Shown in pieces: positions 49,493 to 63,700 of a stretch of 64,000 nucleotides of DNA; the stretch's first letter is position 1, and each line of letters begins with the position of its first letter. Location of the stretch: assembly GCA_013365365.1 (NCBI GenBank), contig JABVXU010000132.1, positions 1 through 64,000 on the forward strand, written 5' to 3'. A program made the position numbers and the translations under genes. The notes below the pieces were generated by a model. That model was not told the origin of the DNA, made no database searches, and saw nothing but the letters and a program-made list of their open reading frames with translations. Source of the DNA: Cruorifilaria tuberocauda (lineage: Eukaryota > Nematoda > Chromadorea > Rhabditida > Onchocercidae).

Positions 49493-51715
49493 AATAATGT
49501 TGCTGCTAATTTCGTATTCAAGATGTGTGATATTCATTTTCAAAATTGGACTGGAATATTGGCAGCGCAATGGTTTCAGGATATTGGATAATCTGGAACA
49601 GAAAGTAAGACCATTTTTGTTTACTCTCATCTAATATTTATTGAAGAAAAGTTTCTTCTATTCCATGTTTTTCAGTTCGACCCGTTTCAAAACGTTCATA
49701 TGATATATGCAACGGAGACATTGATAGGTTTCTGCCGTTTATTGCTATATTTCGTGCAGCAGTCTCTAACGGCACTCATGCCACAGCATCCGGTTTGCTG
49801 ACCATAGAGGTTGAATTAGAAAGCTTTCCCGCTAGTTTTATGTTAAATTTTTTTGGTGCTTATTACTTTATCTTCTAGGTTTCAAATAACACTGATTAAA
49901 TAAGTTAAAGATATCAGACCGGAAATCTAACTTTGTAAATCGTTAATCAAGACATGCCGAAGATGTATGCTTATTTGAATTGTTTGCTATATAAGAAGGA
50001 AGAGGAGAGAAAATGATTGCGAACTTCGTCGTCTTCACTCTTTGAGGAGTGTAGCTGTTATGCATCTTTGCAAATTAATATACAAAAACATATTGCATGT
50101 TGTGCTTAAAAGTTTAAATCCCCTCTTTCATTTGTGTGATATTTACATTTCTTCTAGCCTCAAACAGCTCCAAATCTATTTATGGATTGGAGGAAAATTT
50201 TCGTGGCGTGCTTATTCAGTGTTAGTTTTTTTTTTGAGGTGGTACTGAAATCGAATGGAGAAAGCTTGACTTTCTATGCTTTATTCAAACCGGAATCAAG
50301 TTTTTTTCAACAAAATTGGCTCAATATATCCTTTTTTGGGTTGGTGTCGTTACAATGAGTACTTACGTGGGTTTTAAAGTTCATAAGCCAAATATTGCTC
50401 TTATGAATCAAATGTTGTGAATTTCTAAAACAGTATCCTCATTTACTTTGGGACCATTCTCATCATTTTTGTTTTATTGCTTAGATGAACAAGACTTATC
50501 AATTTGCCCATCATTTTGTCTGTGCTGCCAAGGTACCATAAATCAATGGTGGAATGGTCAAAATTCGGAAATGAGCACTGAAGCCTATGGGCAGAATAGA
50601 ATACGAAACAGTGATTGTATGGCCTTAGTGGGCAAAATTGATGATAAGTCTGAGTTTCTATGGATAGTGCTTCGCTTGTTGAAGATATGTTTACTGAATT
50701 GACTTATAGTTATAGGCGTGATATGTAAGGCATGTATAATTTATCAGTCTTGTTCTGGGATTGTATTTGGTGTTCCGCTCTCAATAATTCATCCTACACG
50801 TACCCTCTGACATTGTTGTTTGAAATGGTCATCTTCGTACTTTCTGAAATAAAATGTTATACTTATGGATCGACTATATACAACTGTAGACTATCCCGAT
50901 CATGTGTTTTTTGACTGTTTCATTTCATTAGGAGTCACTTCCTCATCACCCTACAGGTTCTTCTGCCCATTCTTACCTTGAAGTCGAATTGATTTGGTAG
51001 CACTTATTTGTCCTTTTGATGATTATGTAAATCTTGAGTGTTTATTTCCATGTTATGTCTCACATATTTACTTAGCAGTTGCGCTAGCATTCATGTACAT
51101 ACATGGAATAAAATGAAGTCATTGATAAGGTGGGATGGTGTAGGTAGTAATATGTTTTGAGAATAAGCAGATGCAAACGCCGTCAGCCTAAGAGCTTCGC
51201 GAACTATCATCGAAACTGTTGTAGTTTAGGAATCATTTCAATTAATAGGAGGAGGACATCTGTTCATCAATGAACGGAAATTTATCGGTTTCAAAGGGAA
51301 ATGTCAAGTTTAAAAGGGGGCTCTCTCCCGCACATCAGTGTTTCATATATAAATTCATTACGTAAATTCATCACGTTCTTCGTAGTTTGTGGATTATGCA
51401 GGAGTAGATGTAAAAATTCGCTTACTGGAGTCTAAAGGCTTTGTTGAATTAATATTTCTAATTATTTAATGTTTTTAATTATAAATGAGATTGACAACAT
51501 CCGAAACTCATATCTGTATTTCACTACAATACTCTCCTTAATCCTATTCTTTTTGATGATGGAATTTCCCGGTAACGGATGCTGTTGCTTTGCTTCAACA
51601 AAAGTGTGGTAACTATTCGTGTTATTTATAGCACAAAGGCTGGAGAACTTTTGGAAAAAGCCAGCAGTTTGCCTCAAGTGGGTTATTTAAATCGGTTTTA
51701 ATCTTCATAACCAAT
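49493..51715. other. Intergenic between convergent genes
   Basis: Besides repeat copy 2, a good acceptor (ttttattgcttag) before 50485 and a donor (GCCAAG|gtacc) at about 50532 bracket an open stretch starting ATG AAC AAG (MNKTYQFAHHFVCAAK). It could be a small exon of the plus-strand gene. Otherwise nothing recognisable; unc-31 ends at 51716 on the other strand. Confidence 0.35.
50634..50695 (+). repeat. Duplicated coding-like segment, copy 2
   Basis: Reads KIDDKSEFLWIVLRLLKICL in an open frame that stops almost at once after the repeat. Of the five differences from copy 1, three are synonymous third-position changes in this frame, one is I/L and one Y/C. A weak match (GGTGGA...CAAAAT) upstream of both copies suggests the original duplication was larger, with a spacing of about 1.34 kb. 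Confidence 0.8.
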
Positions 51716-54700
51716 TTACTTGAAAAGAGAAAACATTTTGGCACTGGCACCCTCTACCAAACTACTAACATTCGTAACTGCTTGGGTTGCATTATCAATA
51801 AGCGCATGGTTGCTGATCGACATGTTTGCATGCCCTGAGGCACTGTCATTTAATGCACAATTTGCCTCTTCAATTTGTAGCCTTCTCGTTATCGATTGGT
51901 ATATTTTGCTATTAAGTCGCTCATCATCAACACCTTGCAATTCCGAATCGGAATATATTTTCTAGAAATTATATAATAATTATGGATTTCGCGTAGGTTA
52001 TATACTCGCTAATGAAAAAAAGATTAATTTATTGTAAAAATAGTGGATTGCTAAAGATTAATCACCAAAAACTAGAAACAAAAATCGGGAACTAATCAAT
52101 TAAATTTACCTTGACCATGAAAGAAAGACACGTTAACTGATACTGAGAAAGGGACTGCTGGAGCCTCTCGGTCAGCCAGTCATTAAGCAATTTCATCTGG
52201 CCCTCGTACCAGTGCTAAAAAAAATATTCCAGCCACCAAGATCCATACTGAAAAACTTGGTTCCTTCTCAATTCCACAACCCGTAAATTAATAAAAATAA
52301 AACAGTCTTTTTGTTTTCATTATAATCTCAGATTTTCCAGTCTTTGTTCGCTTTAATCAACCCCTGTAAAGTTCTGTTTTTTAATACCACATTTTGCATT
52401 CAATTTTATTATATACACTGCTACTAATTTAAATCTGATGAAATTCAATGACTAACTTCAAAAAAGGCGTTAACCCACAGCTCGTCTATTACAACCTGCC
52501 TCAACTGTTCCGTACAAACACGCATGAAAGTCACGTAGGAATGTCCATAATGGCCTGAGTTCTGAGGCTGACTTACAGTCGGTTTCTGAAAAAGACCAAC
52601 GATTATCATTTATTCAACAAGACGAAGCTTCTGTCATTCAATATTTCTGCATTTCGCAGACGTATAAAATATTTCACAGAAATACTGGGTATTGTGGCGA
52701 TGATGCAGCGCTACCCGTCAAGTTACCAACAATTCCTTGATCACCAACTATATTTTTCACTTTGTTGAATATAGTTGTTGGTTTCGGCTGAAATAAACTG
52801 TTAGAAGACAAGTAAATTTACTACAGAATTCCTGGTAAAAAAAAACTTTAATAAAGTTGAACTGCTGAACATACCGCAATTGAGAGAATCGCACCGATCG
52901 GATTTCCCTCGTCATAGCGAGCCAATCGACATAGAACATATTCCAAAACTGACAGCAACTGAAGCAATAACACTACATTTCAGTTTAAAACAACCTTTCT
53001 GTTTATCATGCTGAATTTTACGGAAAAACGTTAACATATCGAAATCTTACCACCAATTTAAGTTTCGCAGTCAGTCAATCAGTCGATCATTACTATGCAT
53101 GAGTCTGGAAGGAGGATCAAAATACTATTCATCACATCGTTTCTCAATCTATTTGCTAATTTGACTGCTGATGATGATTCTTTAAAATCATGAAATTTAG
53201 GGAATATTTCACGCAATGAGTCAAAATTATACCTTATCTTCAATGCATGTTTCCATATCCTTCAACATAGTATCCAAAGTTTCATCCAGTTTTGATTGAT
53301 ATTTATACTAAAAGTAAAGGTCGAGATGAAAGTCAAAAATAACTACAAATTTCTTATCTCTTAAAGTATGTAGAAAGGAAAAAAAAGCAGCAATAACCCC
53401 AAATCTTTCAGTAGGTCAATAATAAGAGTGGTTTAACATAATCTAACCTACAGGTGTGTAAATTCATTGATTTTATTAAACTTTTAATATTTAAGCTTCT
53501 AAAAATAAGTATTTGTGAACTCCTTTGTTAATTCTGCTGGCTGAAAAACATGCCAACTTGTCTTCGACAGGAAATTTCAATTTATTTGTTTTATGATTAA
53601 AACAGATAACAAACTTCTCCCGAATCAATTGCCATTTTAGCTGCTCGAGATTTCGATGAGAAAATTACGTTGATCATAACGCAGACTTCTGAAGGCAGAA
53701 CGTAATCCGTTGATTTTCGCGCGCGTTGCATGTACAAATCAAAACACTGGTAAGTACTGAAAAATTCAGATTAATGTAGCAGAAAACAATAAAGGATATC
53801 AAAATCAAGTTGCCTTTTATCCAGCTTCAAACATGCCAGTTTGTGCACTTGTTGATCATTTCGCTCGCCAGGGCTTTCAGTCTAATTTGTAGATACTTCG
53901 AAAACTCTTCCTCTGGCCAATTCAAATCATGTATGAAAATTTGTAAAGCATCCAGTTTCCAGTAAGTGTCTTCAGATGTTGCACAACCGTCTCTGGAAAA
54001 TTCTGAACATATCAAATGATATTTAGAAGTGTTTATTAGATATCAATCCATGATAAGAAATCCAATATATGTCATGTTGAAGTCATGTCAATAGAAACCA
54101 AATACGTGTTTGCACAAACACAAAACTGCAGCTTACTTGCGTACTTCCCACCGTTCTCGTGCGAAGCCCCTCTCAATAGATTGCGCTATTGACTGCTCCA
54201 TCAAGTCGATATAACGCACTACTTTAGTTGAAAATTGCTGGATCAGTTTTGTATGGAAAGCGCCGTTTTTGAGATGAGCTGTAAACAAAAAGTGTAAAAC
54301 AAAAACTGGGGAAGATTTTCAAGCATTTATGCATTTAATGGATGATTATTAATTGTAATTTATATTACTACGCAAAAATGCTTCTTGTCGGCAGTTGCGG
54401 ATCTAAAAATTTTCCTTTTCATTTATGGGACTTATTACAAGCTGTGACTATAATCCGATGAAGTGCTAAAATATAATGCACCCTTATTTGGATATAAAAG
54501 CAATGTAAATCTTTGAAAATTTTGATGTCAAGATAATAGTGACTGTAATGACCTTGTTTCTCATCAAGAATTATATATAGGAAACATTTTTTATATCATC
54601 ATGACTAATGAACTTCCCAAAAAGGAAGTAGAAAAAGAGAAAGCTGATATGAAATTTGTTCAGTGGATCCGCTTGTACAACGTTAACTATCTAAAGATTT

Positions 54701-57700
54701 TATAGTGAATCCGTTTTAATAGTATTAACCGAAACAATTTATTACTTATACTATAAAGAATTATTAAGAGAAACTGTTTTAAAAAGACCACAACTTACAA
54801 TTATTACTCAAAAAATCATTCAGTAACTGGAACAGTGGAAATGAATCCCATGAGTCTGGAGGCTGTACATTTAACGCTGCATCCAAATCCACCGAATAAA
54901 GGGACCAAAATATCTCTGAATGATCAGCAAGAAGATCACTGAACCAAGTGAATGCCTGCAGGTGAAGCACATCAAAAATTTGTATAAAAGTAATAATATC
55001 GAAGTTAAAATAACTTGGGCAAAAATTTAAACAAAATAAAAAACATACATCACCATGATGCTCTTCGTTTTCTCGTAACAGATCAATACAAAATTCCGTA
55101 ACCCGAATCATATCTTCAATTCTCTGCTGAGGACTAACATTCATACCCATGCGTTCTAAAAATTTTAACACAGTTCTGACTATACCAAGAAAGATGCTAA
55201 TAATGATCGCACTAATTTACAGATTCTATGTATGCCGAAGAAATTTTTTCGATTTTAAATTTGTGCAACAAAGGTGTTACAAATGTTTACATTTAATAAC
55301 CGAAAAAAAAGTAGCCCACCACAAGTTATGCAAATCTTCTAACATTTCTAAATCATTTTTATAACCTCATAAGCAACTCAATGATGGAGTGACAAGAATG
55401 AGCGCTTTCGAAAAGAAAGAAAATAAGTTCTGCTATTCCATAAATGAAATTTCTGCTATAAAAAAAATGTCCCTGACCAAAGATATATTATACATGTTTT
55501 AAACAAGATTCACTCAATCCGTGAATATTCTCTTTGAGATTTTCTGCGTTAACGACTAATGCATGCTCTTGAATACAGCATTGCATGCAGAACGCATAAT
55601 TGTTCGTTGGAATAACCTTAGTGTAAAACCTCACGCTCAAGCTTCGCTTCATTGCAGATTCGAGTGTAATTGACCAAAGCTGCATCTTGAAGGCATTTCC
55701 TAATGACGTTTCGAACTTCTTCAGGAGGCACCGGTGAAACAACATCTTTCATTAGGACCTACACAAAACATCTAGATCATATATGCCATCAAGCAGCGAT
55801 ATATATTGTGAATAAGTAAAAAAACCATCAAAGAAAGTAATACTAGCCCTTTCAAGTAATGATAACGTTCCTTTCAACGCTCCTTCAGGTCGACCAAAAG
55901 GGAAACAATACCTGCAAACGCTGATTCTATTTAACGGCAATCCAATCTTTATTTTCTCGATAGATATAATAATGCTATTATAGCTAGTGTACTGAAAAAT
56001 TCAAATCAAACGAAATCATACCTAAAATTGGTGATCTGCTTCTCAAGTAGCATTCTCAGTCTTTCCTTAACATCCTGAAATTTTTCTTTTTCTTCTAATG
56101 TAACCGTTCCCACTCCATCTGGCCTGAAAATCAAGATATGTAAAACAACTTAAATGAAAAGAACAATTAGTAATGAAAAGCTTGCATAAATCACTTTAAA
56201 AAGGCGATTCTATAACACAAAAATCAATACAATAATATACATTCATTCATTTACAGATGCCATGATGCTGTTTACCTTTGTCTAAAAATCGTATTAACTC
56301 AAAAAGTAACAACTGAATCTTGAGTACAATCAAAAGACTTTTGTTAGTTTTTTTCACCAAAGATTTTAAAATTAAATTTGAGCACTTTTCTAAAGCATAA
56401 AAATACGATTGCACCATTCAATGAATAGTGGAAATATTCCCTGTTTTCAGCAAACTCATGGTACATTGCTAAGTGTTAGTTGTATTAAATCTACGCAATT
56501 TCAAATACTTACTAAGCGCCAAATCATAGCTTTATTTCAGAGTAGAACAACCGATTTTGTCAGATAGGCAGTCTTTGAGCCACAGATTACATGTAATTTT
56601 GAAGAAAACTAATACGTTTATCTGGCCAATGAGCTGAATTTATTTCTTGTCAATCATACGAACAATAAGCGATAATAAAACCATACCTATTGCCATGAAC
56701 ATGAGATGCGCAAAAAGCAAATGAATAATGCATAAGAGTGGGATCAATAAGGAAGCCCTCATCAGCTTTATTGAGCAAGTCATTGAGAAGTGAAACATGC
56801 CGATGGCAACCGCGGACCATATAACGGGCGCAATACTCGTCCAACACAAATACTTGCCCAGGTGAAAACCAACCCTAAAAGCATTTGTGATCTTTTAATT
56901 CATAATCTACTTTTTATGAAACACTCAAAAGTTCTGCAAAAAACACTGCTCTTAAACAGCAATACTTATTTTTTTATGTTATAGTCCTTAATCATTCAAT
57001 AAAACAGTGACTTACTAATGAGCATATAGGTTCGTTCAGTCGAAAATCCAAAGTAAGAGACTGCAATTTACTGAAAAGATGATCGTGATCAAAGTTGATC
57101 GGATCCGCTTGAATCAGCTCATCCATTCCATGTTTACTAGCTTTATCAGCAAAACCCTGCGCTTTCGACGGTACTGCTGATGACTGCTTTGGAGGTATTG
57201 GTTTATATGCTTGACCCGTTGCTCGGTATAATGCCTGCATATTACTGCGTAAAAACTCAAATAAATGTCGCAGGGATCAAATAGATAATATACATTATTT
57301 AGTGACTAGTGAAAGGTTCATCTCTTCTTTGATGCATAACTTTAGCATTTTCCTTGCTCATTGTATAGTATTTTCAGTGTGCCACTTTGCCGCCCTTAAA
57401 TGATCGACGTTCTTCATAATCTGACTATGAATATTAATGCATCCCATAATCACCGCCTCAACAACCAGAAGGCTTGACTTCGTTATAAAATTTTTGAAAT
57501 CAGGTGCTTCAACTCAGAAAAACACTAAAGAACACCTCTTCCTTTGAAAATGGCTAAACGTATGCGCATCTATTCCAAGGAGCGATGAATGATCCTGCTC
57601 TCCTGCTATAACTATTATTCAAATGATTCTTACCCGCCAAAAAAATGTCTATTTCACCTTGTCACGTGACTCTTTAGGATTTCACATCTAATATTTCTTC

Positions 57701-60700
57701 ACTCATTGCTAGAACTTCTTCAAAAGGAATTAGTGAAAATTTCTTATGCAAGTTTTAACCGTCGAAATCAATAGTTTTAACTCGAGTCACCTGCTACGAC
57801 TTCTCGGTATCAAGAACCAGAAAGTCTATTCAGTTCGAACAATAGATGTAAAGGTTCATCATAAAGGTTATCATTAGATACCTTCATCATGATAATCATT
57901 ACTAGTGACAACCTTAGCACACATTCGATTGATATCGATTTTATTTTTTCTCTGTGCATTACGACGAGTGGAGAATGCTTTATGCTTACACTGCTGTATG
58001 ATTTATTGAACGACAGAAAGTTCATTCATTTTTCGATGTTATATAAGTTCGTCTTTTTCTTTACTTATTTTCAATGTCTCCATGTGCAACTTGTCAACGT
58101 ACCAAACGAACCCGAAATCTATTCACATATAGATCACCACATAAGTGCATAGTCATCCTACCATTAGCAACATAAATTTATACCGAAACTAGCAAATGAC
58201 TCTATTTTACGAGATCTGGTCTCGATGTTTACTGCCTTCACTAGTACTAACTGCCTCCTTCTTACTACCTGATTTTATACAAGTATTCTCAATCGGTTTA
58301 CACTCTTATCAGTTGGTATGGTAAGGAAATAGCTAAATGATTTTACTGACCTACTTAAAATCAATTTGTTATATACCTACTATGCTAAGCTTAATTTCAT
58401 ATTTCAGCATATAATTCAAGTTCGGGTAAGCAGTGGATTATTATTAACAAGCAGAAAAATAAGTTCTTTAAAATTTAGATGAAATTTCTCATCTATAAAT
58501 AAGTTGAAAAAACGGGTTGATTAATGAAATTCTTCTCATTCTTCTGAACAAAATTTTTACCTGCACCCATAAATGTCTTTCATTTTCGTCATCCGTTGCG
58601 AACTTTAGTTCATCGCCTTCTTTGATTGCTGTAAAAAAATATTTTCCGCCATGACTGTACAGATCTGAAAAAAATTAGTCCATATGACTGGCGATAATGT
58701 AATTAGAATTATTTTTAGTTGAACAACCCTGCAAAATCGTAGGTTAGATAAAAAAAGTGAAGGACAGTTGCAGTTAATATTTCTTTTCTTTTATTCTGAA
58801 AAATTATGTGTGACTTCCTTCAAAACATGGTAGTATCGTCACCAGATCTTGTCACTAGCCTTAATATAGTGATATCGCATTGGATGTTGTTACCAGCCAG
58901 AATGAATATAAATTGACATCAATATCCAAATTGTTTTTTGTTGCGCGAATTACCAAAGATTAAGTTTACTCTATCAACTGAATGATCATAGAATGCTTCT
59001 TAGTATCAATTCTAATTTTCTTTCTCCGTTCTTTTATGATGCTACAAACCTGGATCTGGTTCTGGCATGTAATCTATTGTAAATCCGTCCAGTTGAATAA
59101 ATTCCGCTGGATCGGTCTTCTTTTCACGATAACTACACATTGCAAATGCATACTGTGAAACCTTAACATGAAATTTCTAATTTTACTTCAAGTTTTATAT
59201 TAAATATATTACATATAAAATTACGAATAAGTTAGAGAGCAATGTGTTCTAAAGAAAATGGAAGACAGAATTCTCTTCATCTCCATCGCTTCAGACTATT
59301 TTCAAATAACAAAATATGTGGATCATACGCCTACCTGTACTAAACAAAAAAACCGCTTCTTCCATTTTTTCCATGCTATCCTTCCAAGAGCGTAACAATA
59401 TCCACAGTATTTTAAATTAGGAGGTTTTTCAACACGAATAGCTATCCTGATTTTAAGATTCGTATCTAGGCTGCTCTTTGGCACTGTCATATTATACCAT
59501 TCAGGCGTCCTTGAGCAATTCGGTGTTGGTCTGATGACAACCTAAACATGAAAGATGAGTTAAAATATGATGAGGACATTTCGTTGTCATGAGAGAGAGA
59601 ATCAGAAGCAAATTTAATCCTTTTATCTCGCTTCAATAAAATGCTACCACTAAGAGGATTACATTGATTTTCATAATAAAATTGATGTTTAAAAAGAATT
59701 TTCTAATATCCTTTTTTGATGCTTTCTTATTCCCAACTCATTAAAAAGAAATGTTGAGGGATAAATTGCAAAGGAAACAATCTTATGAGATAATCGAAGC
59801 TCTCGTACCGTTGTGAAACTTGAGTTTAGCAAGAACCTAAAATACAACGAAGCGCAGCTTTTTACCACTAAGAAACTTGTAGAGAATTTTGCCTAACATA
59901 AATATTCTTCCTTATTTTACGTATTGCAAGTATGTAGACAAGATTCCCAATTTAAAAGCTGTTTATAGTTATTAAACGTGTATTACTTTTCCAAGTTCTT
60001 TATCCTCGAAAGCAACTAAACTCTTCAATTCTGTGTACAATTTCACCTTCACAGTTGGAAGAGGGTGTTTCGTCGTGAAGTCGCCTTGCGTATCCCAACT
60101 AAAAATTAATAACATTAAGATCTAAAAGTTCACTACAACACAAGTACAATATGTTATATACTCATATAACTGAGTAAATTATCTTAAAGTAAGCGGACGG
60201 CTTCCACCAAAACATACTAGCATCTGGCTAGCAACTATTTATATAACAAGAATGTTTGAGGAATAAATCATATTGGAACATTACATTGACGATAATTATG
60301 TAATGGAATGCATTTGAAAATTTTCGGATGGCAAATCATTATAGAAATAACGAAGAATGTCTTTTTAATCTTCGTAATTCATGTGGAATCGTTAGCTGAA
60401 CATAAAGCATATAAACTTACGATGATTTTGAAACTTCTGCATGATCAGTTTGCAATTTATGGCATCCATCAACTTCCATCGTACAGTATACAAATTTATT
60501 TGATGCGACTGATTTCAGATTTTGCACTTCCATCACGATGACCTGTGAAATGATAACTGGAAATTTGGAAAAACAGAATGTCAGAAATCGATACATAGGC
60601 CATACGATAGAAAATTACGTGAAACTTGACTAAAAAACAGTTATACATGAGATTTTCCTTAGCAGTTTAATTGTTCGATATATGCTTTGTTTCTATAAAA

Positions 60701-63700
60701 ATAGTCCCCAGCTAATCTGAGTGCATGCCGTTGTAAATACTTTTAACTCAAGTCTATTAAAAAGTATCCAAATTCTGGAATAATTAGTGATAGTGAACCC
60801 AAATTTTTGGTATCTTGTGAGCAGATTCGTAAAAATTTGCCTCTATTTACCTCTATATTGAAATCGTAAAAATTTACCTCTATATTGAAGGTGAGGGTGA
60901 CGTCACTTTTAGTCAATGAAACATCGTCATCACTGTCAGCTTTATTCAGTGAACTTGAACTGGTACGTCGTTTTAAGCTAAAAACTGTTTACATACCTCG
61001 GAAATAGAATGTATTATAAAGTGAAGACAAAGCAAATTTCACAGCAAACAGTAGTGATAAATTTTTGACAGAAATACCATAATTACAAGCTCATAGTTCT
61101 GCTTTTGTGCATTGGACTGACAACCTATAACATATTTCATCAGAATGGGAAAAAAGAACATTCCGTTTCATCACTTTATAAAATGTTTGAAGCTCAACAG
61201 AAGGAAGCCGAAAATGTATGGGAAGAAATGGTAGCAATACATCTAATCGTGTCATTTTCTTCACGAAAACTTCATTAAAAGAAAAACAATTATGCTGTTT
61301 GCAGATATGTCACTTAAAGAAAATATAAAATCGATTTAGTTCTGCAATAAACTGTTTTTATATGCATATTTATGTAAATCAATTCCGAACAAATTTGTTG
61401 AGATGATGACTCACAAAACGATCAATCTCCTGTTACTTAAACGATTTATTTTACATTTCTTCACTGATCTCAGAACATCTGGAAAACCAAACATGACGAA
61501 GAAAGGAAATGCACGTCACACTAACGCGTTAAACTATATAAAACAGCATGAATAATACAAACCTGTTGAAAAGGGAGAGATCTTCGATGCTGCGTGATCT
61601 AAAATATTCAATTAATAATTTCTAACCGATATGCCAATCAGTAATTGGAAAGGGACACGACGACACATAACACAATAACACCTGGAAGCTAGAGAGCTCC
61701 AATTTCTTGATTTGGAGTAAATCCAAAATTCAGTATTTGAAACAATAAATAAATTCGTAAATGCTCGCTTTTACACGCAAAAATGCAAACATCACTTAAT
61801 TAAGAACTTTGATGCTTCTCAGGACGTGTTCAAAAATGAAGGACACTATTATAATTATTTAAACGGTTGCAATGTATGAATGCGGTAAAATGTATTTGAA
61901 ATCGTCTTTTTTAAAAAGAAATCGATGCCAAATGCCAAGTAAGAATGCTACAAAGAAACTGAACCGACCTTTTAGTTTTCGAAGATGAACTGAAAATTTA
62001 AGTTTGTTAAGCTTGAAAATAAAAATTTCAATTAAATTATTTTTGAAGGTATTCTTGGTTTTGATTTATAGGACGGAATTAAAAACAATTTAGAAGACTA
62101 CAAGCACTATCTAATGGATTGGTAATGCAGCTTCGTTAAGTATTTAAAGATACTAAAATGATAAGGCATCCCCAGATTCCAGAAAAATGAATATGTTTAA
62201 TGGCAAATGTGTCAAGTTTAGATTAAACATAAAACTTAACACATCAAAACATTAAGAAATTTGCAAAGGACGACATTATGCTATAAACAATCAACAAGAA
62301 CCGAGTAGCATTTGAAAATTGACATTGATATTAATGAAAGATTTTTAGCTTAATATAAATTACAAACGATAGAAAACAAAAATAACAAAAAATAAACAAT
62401 TTAAATAATAAGCGTAATCCTAACCTGCTTCTTCCTCTGGAATCCTTCTTCCTTGAAATAACGCCTTGACCTCGTGGAGTAACAGGTACTGATTCCAAAT
62501 TACTAATAAGCAGATTAATGGACTGACGAGTCTCATCAATAAACAGAGTTTCCATATCTTTCACCACAAATTTAGGCATCAATTTCTTCATCTACAGATT
62601 ATTTCTTACATCTTCTTATAGAATGAAATAAATCTCATAAGGATAATTTCAGAAATAGAGAGATCAGTATTCTGGTTTTAGTTTTACATTATCTAGTATG
62701 ATAAATATTTTACAGTGGGTATAGGAAGACAAATGGATTCAATCTAGATATCATGAACATGAGCTAGAATAATGCTTCATTAGCATCAAGATTATGCTAC
62801 TATTTCCCGCGTTTCCTATTTATGCATAATTAAAATACTTATCCTTGACATATCTCGCAGTGCTTCTTCTCTTGTAGCAACTTCGCGCCGGATAGCTGCT
62901 GCTTGCTCATCTGGATTGTCCAGCTGAATAGGAAATATTTTTATTTCAAGAAAATTTTTGTATTTTGAAAAAATCAGTAACGACACAATTAGTAAAAATA
63001 TGTAAAATTCAGTGCTGTCACTAAGCTTCTTTGCTCATTCGTGACTAAAAGATTTCGAACTGAACCAGTTACCTGCAAGGCATTGAATATTATCTGATGT
63101 TCGAACTTCTTAACAGAGAGAATCTGCTGGAAAATATCATATAGTTGATCCTTGAGAAGTGTCAAACCTGCATTAGACTGATTCATCCCACGCAAGCGAC
63201 TCCTAAATTATGTTAATGCGTTTGCTATATAATGCTTAAAATTTAGGAAATTCCAATCAGCTAAAACAATAATTTGGTAGACAATAACTAGTTCCGACTT
63301 TAGCCGTAAAAAGTCCTAAATAATATGATAGCGAACATCTTTAAATTAAATCAGTCATCTAGAAATGAAAATTGATTGGACTACTGACCTTGTTTGCCTT
63401 GATTGAATCGTATCCTCATCCCCATGGATAATCGTGTCAAATTTAGTCATCCAATTATTAAGCATCGTTTCTTTTGATACATCATCTAGTTCCGTTAAAG
63501 TTTTAAGGCTTTTTTCAGTGTTGCATCGAAAAACCTGAAGTGTTGAGATTCACTGTCTAAAAAATCAAGTAAAATTAAAATCGGGAAGGTACCACACTTA
63601 ATGTGGTGTTCTATAATAATTTACAGCAAATATAAACCAAAATGATCTATCACTTATACTAAGCGCGAAGTAGTAACTGATTAAACTCCTACTTATTTCT

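Noticed and set aside
51720..51965. Plus-strand frame with a hydrophobic segment opposite the end of unc-31
   Set aside because: The minus strand here is the conserved UNC-31 C-terminal exon ([17 protein letters not shown]), so the plus frame is its shadow.
52741..52800. Partial inverted repeat (accaactata ... atagttgttggt)
   Set aside because: It lies in unc-31 coding sequence, is imperfect, and is adequately explained by codon content.
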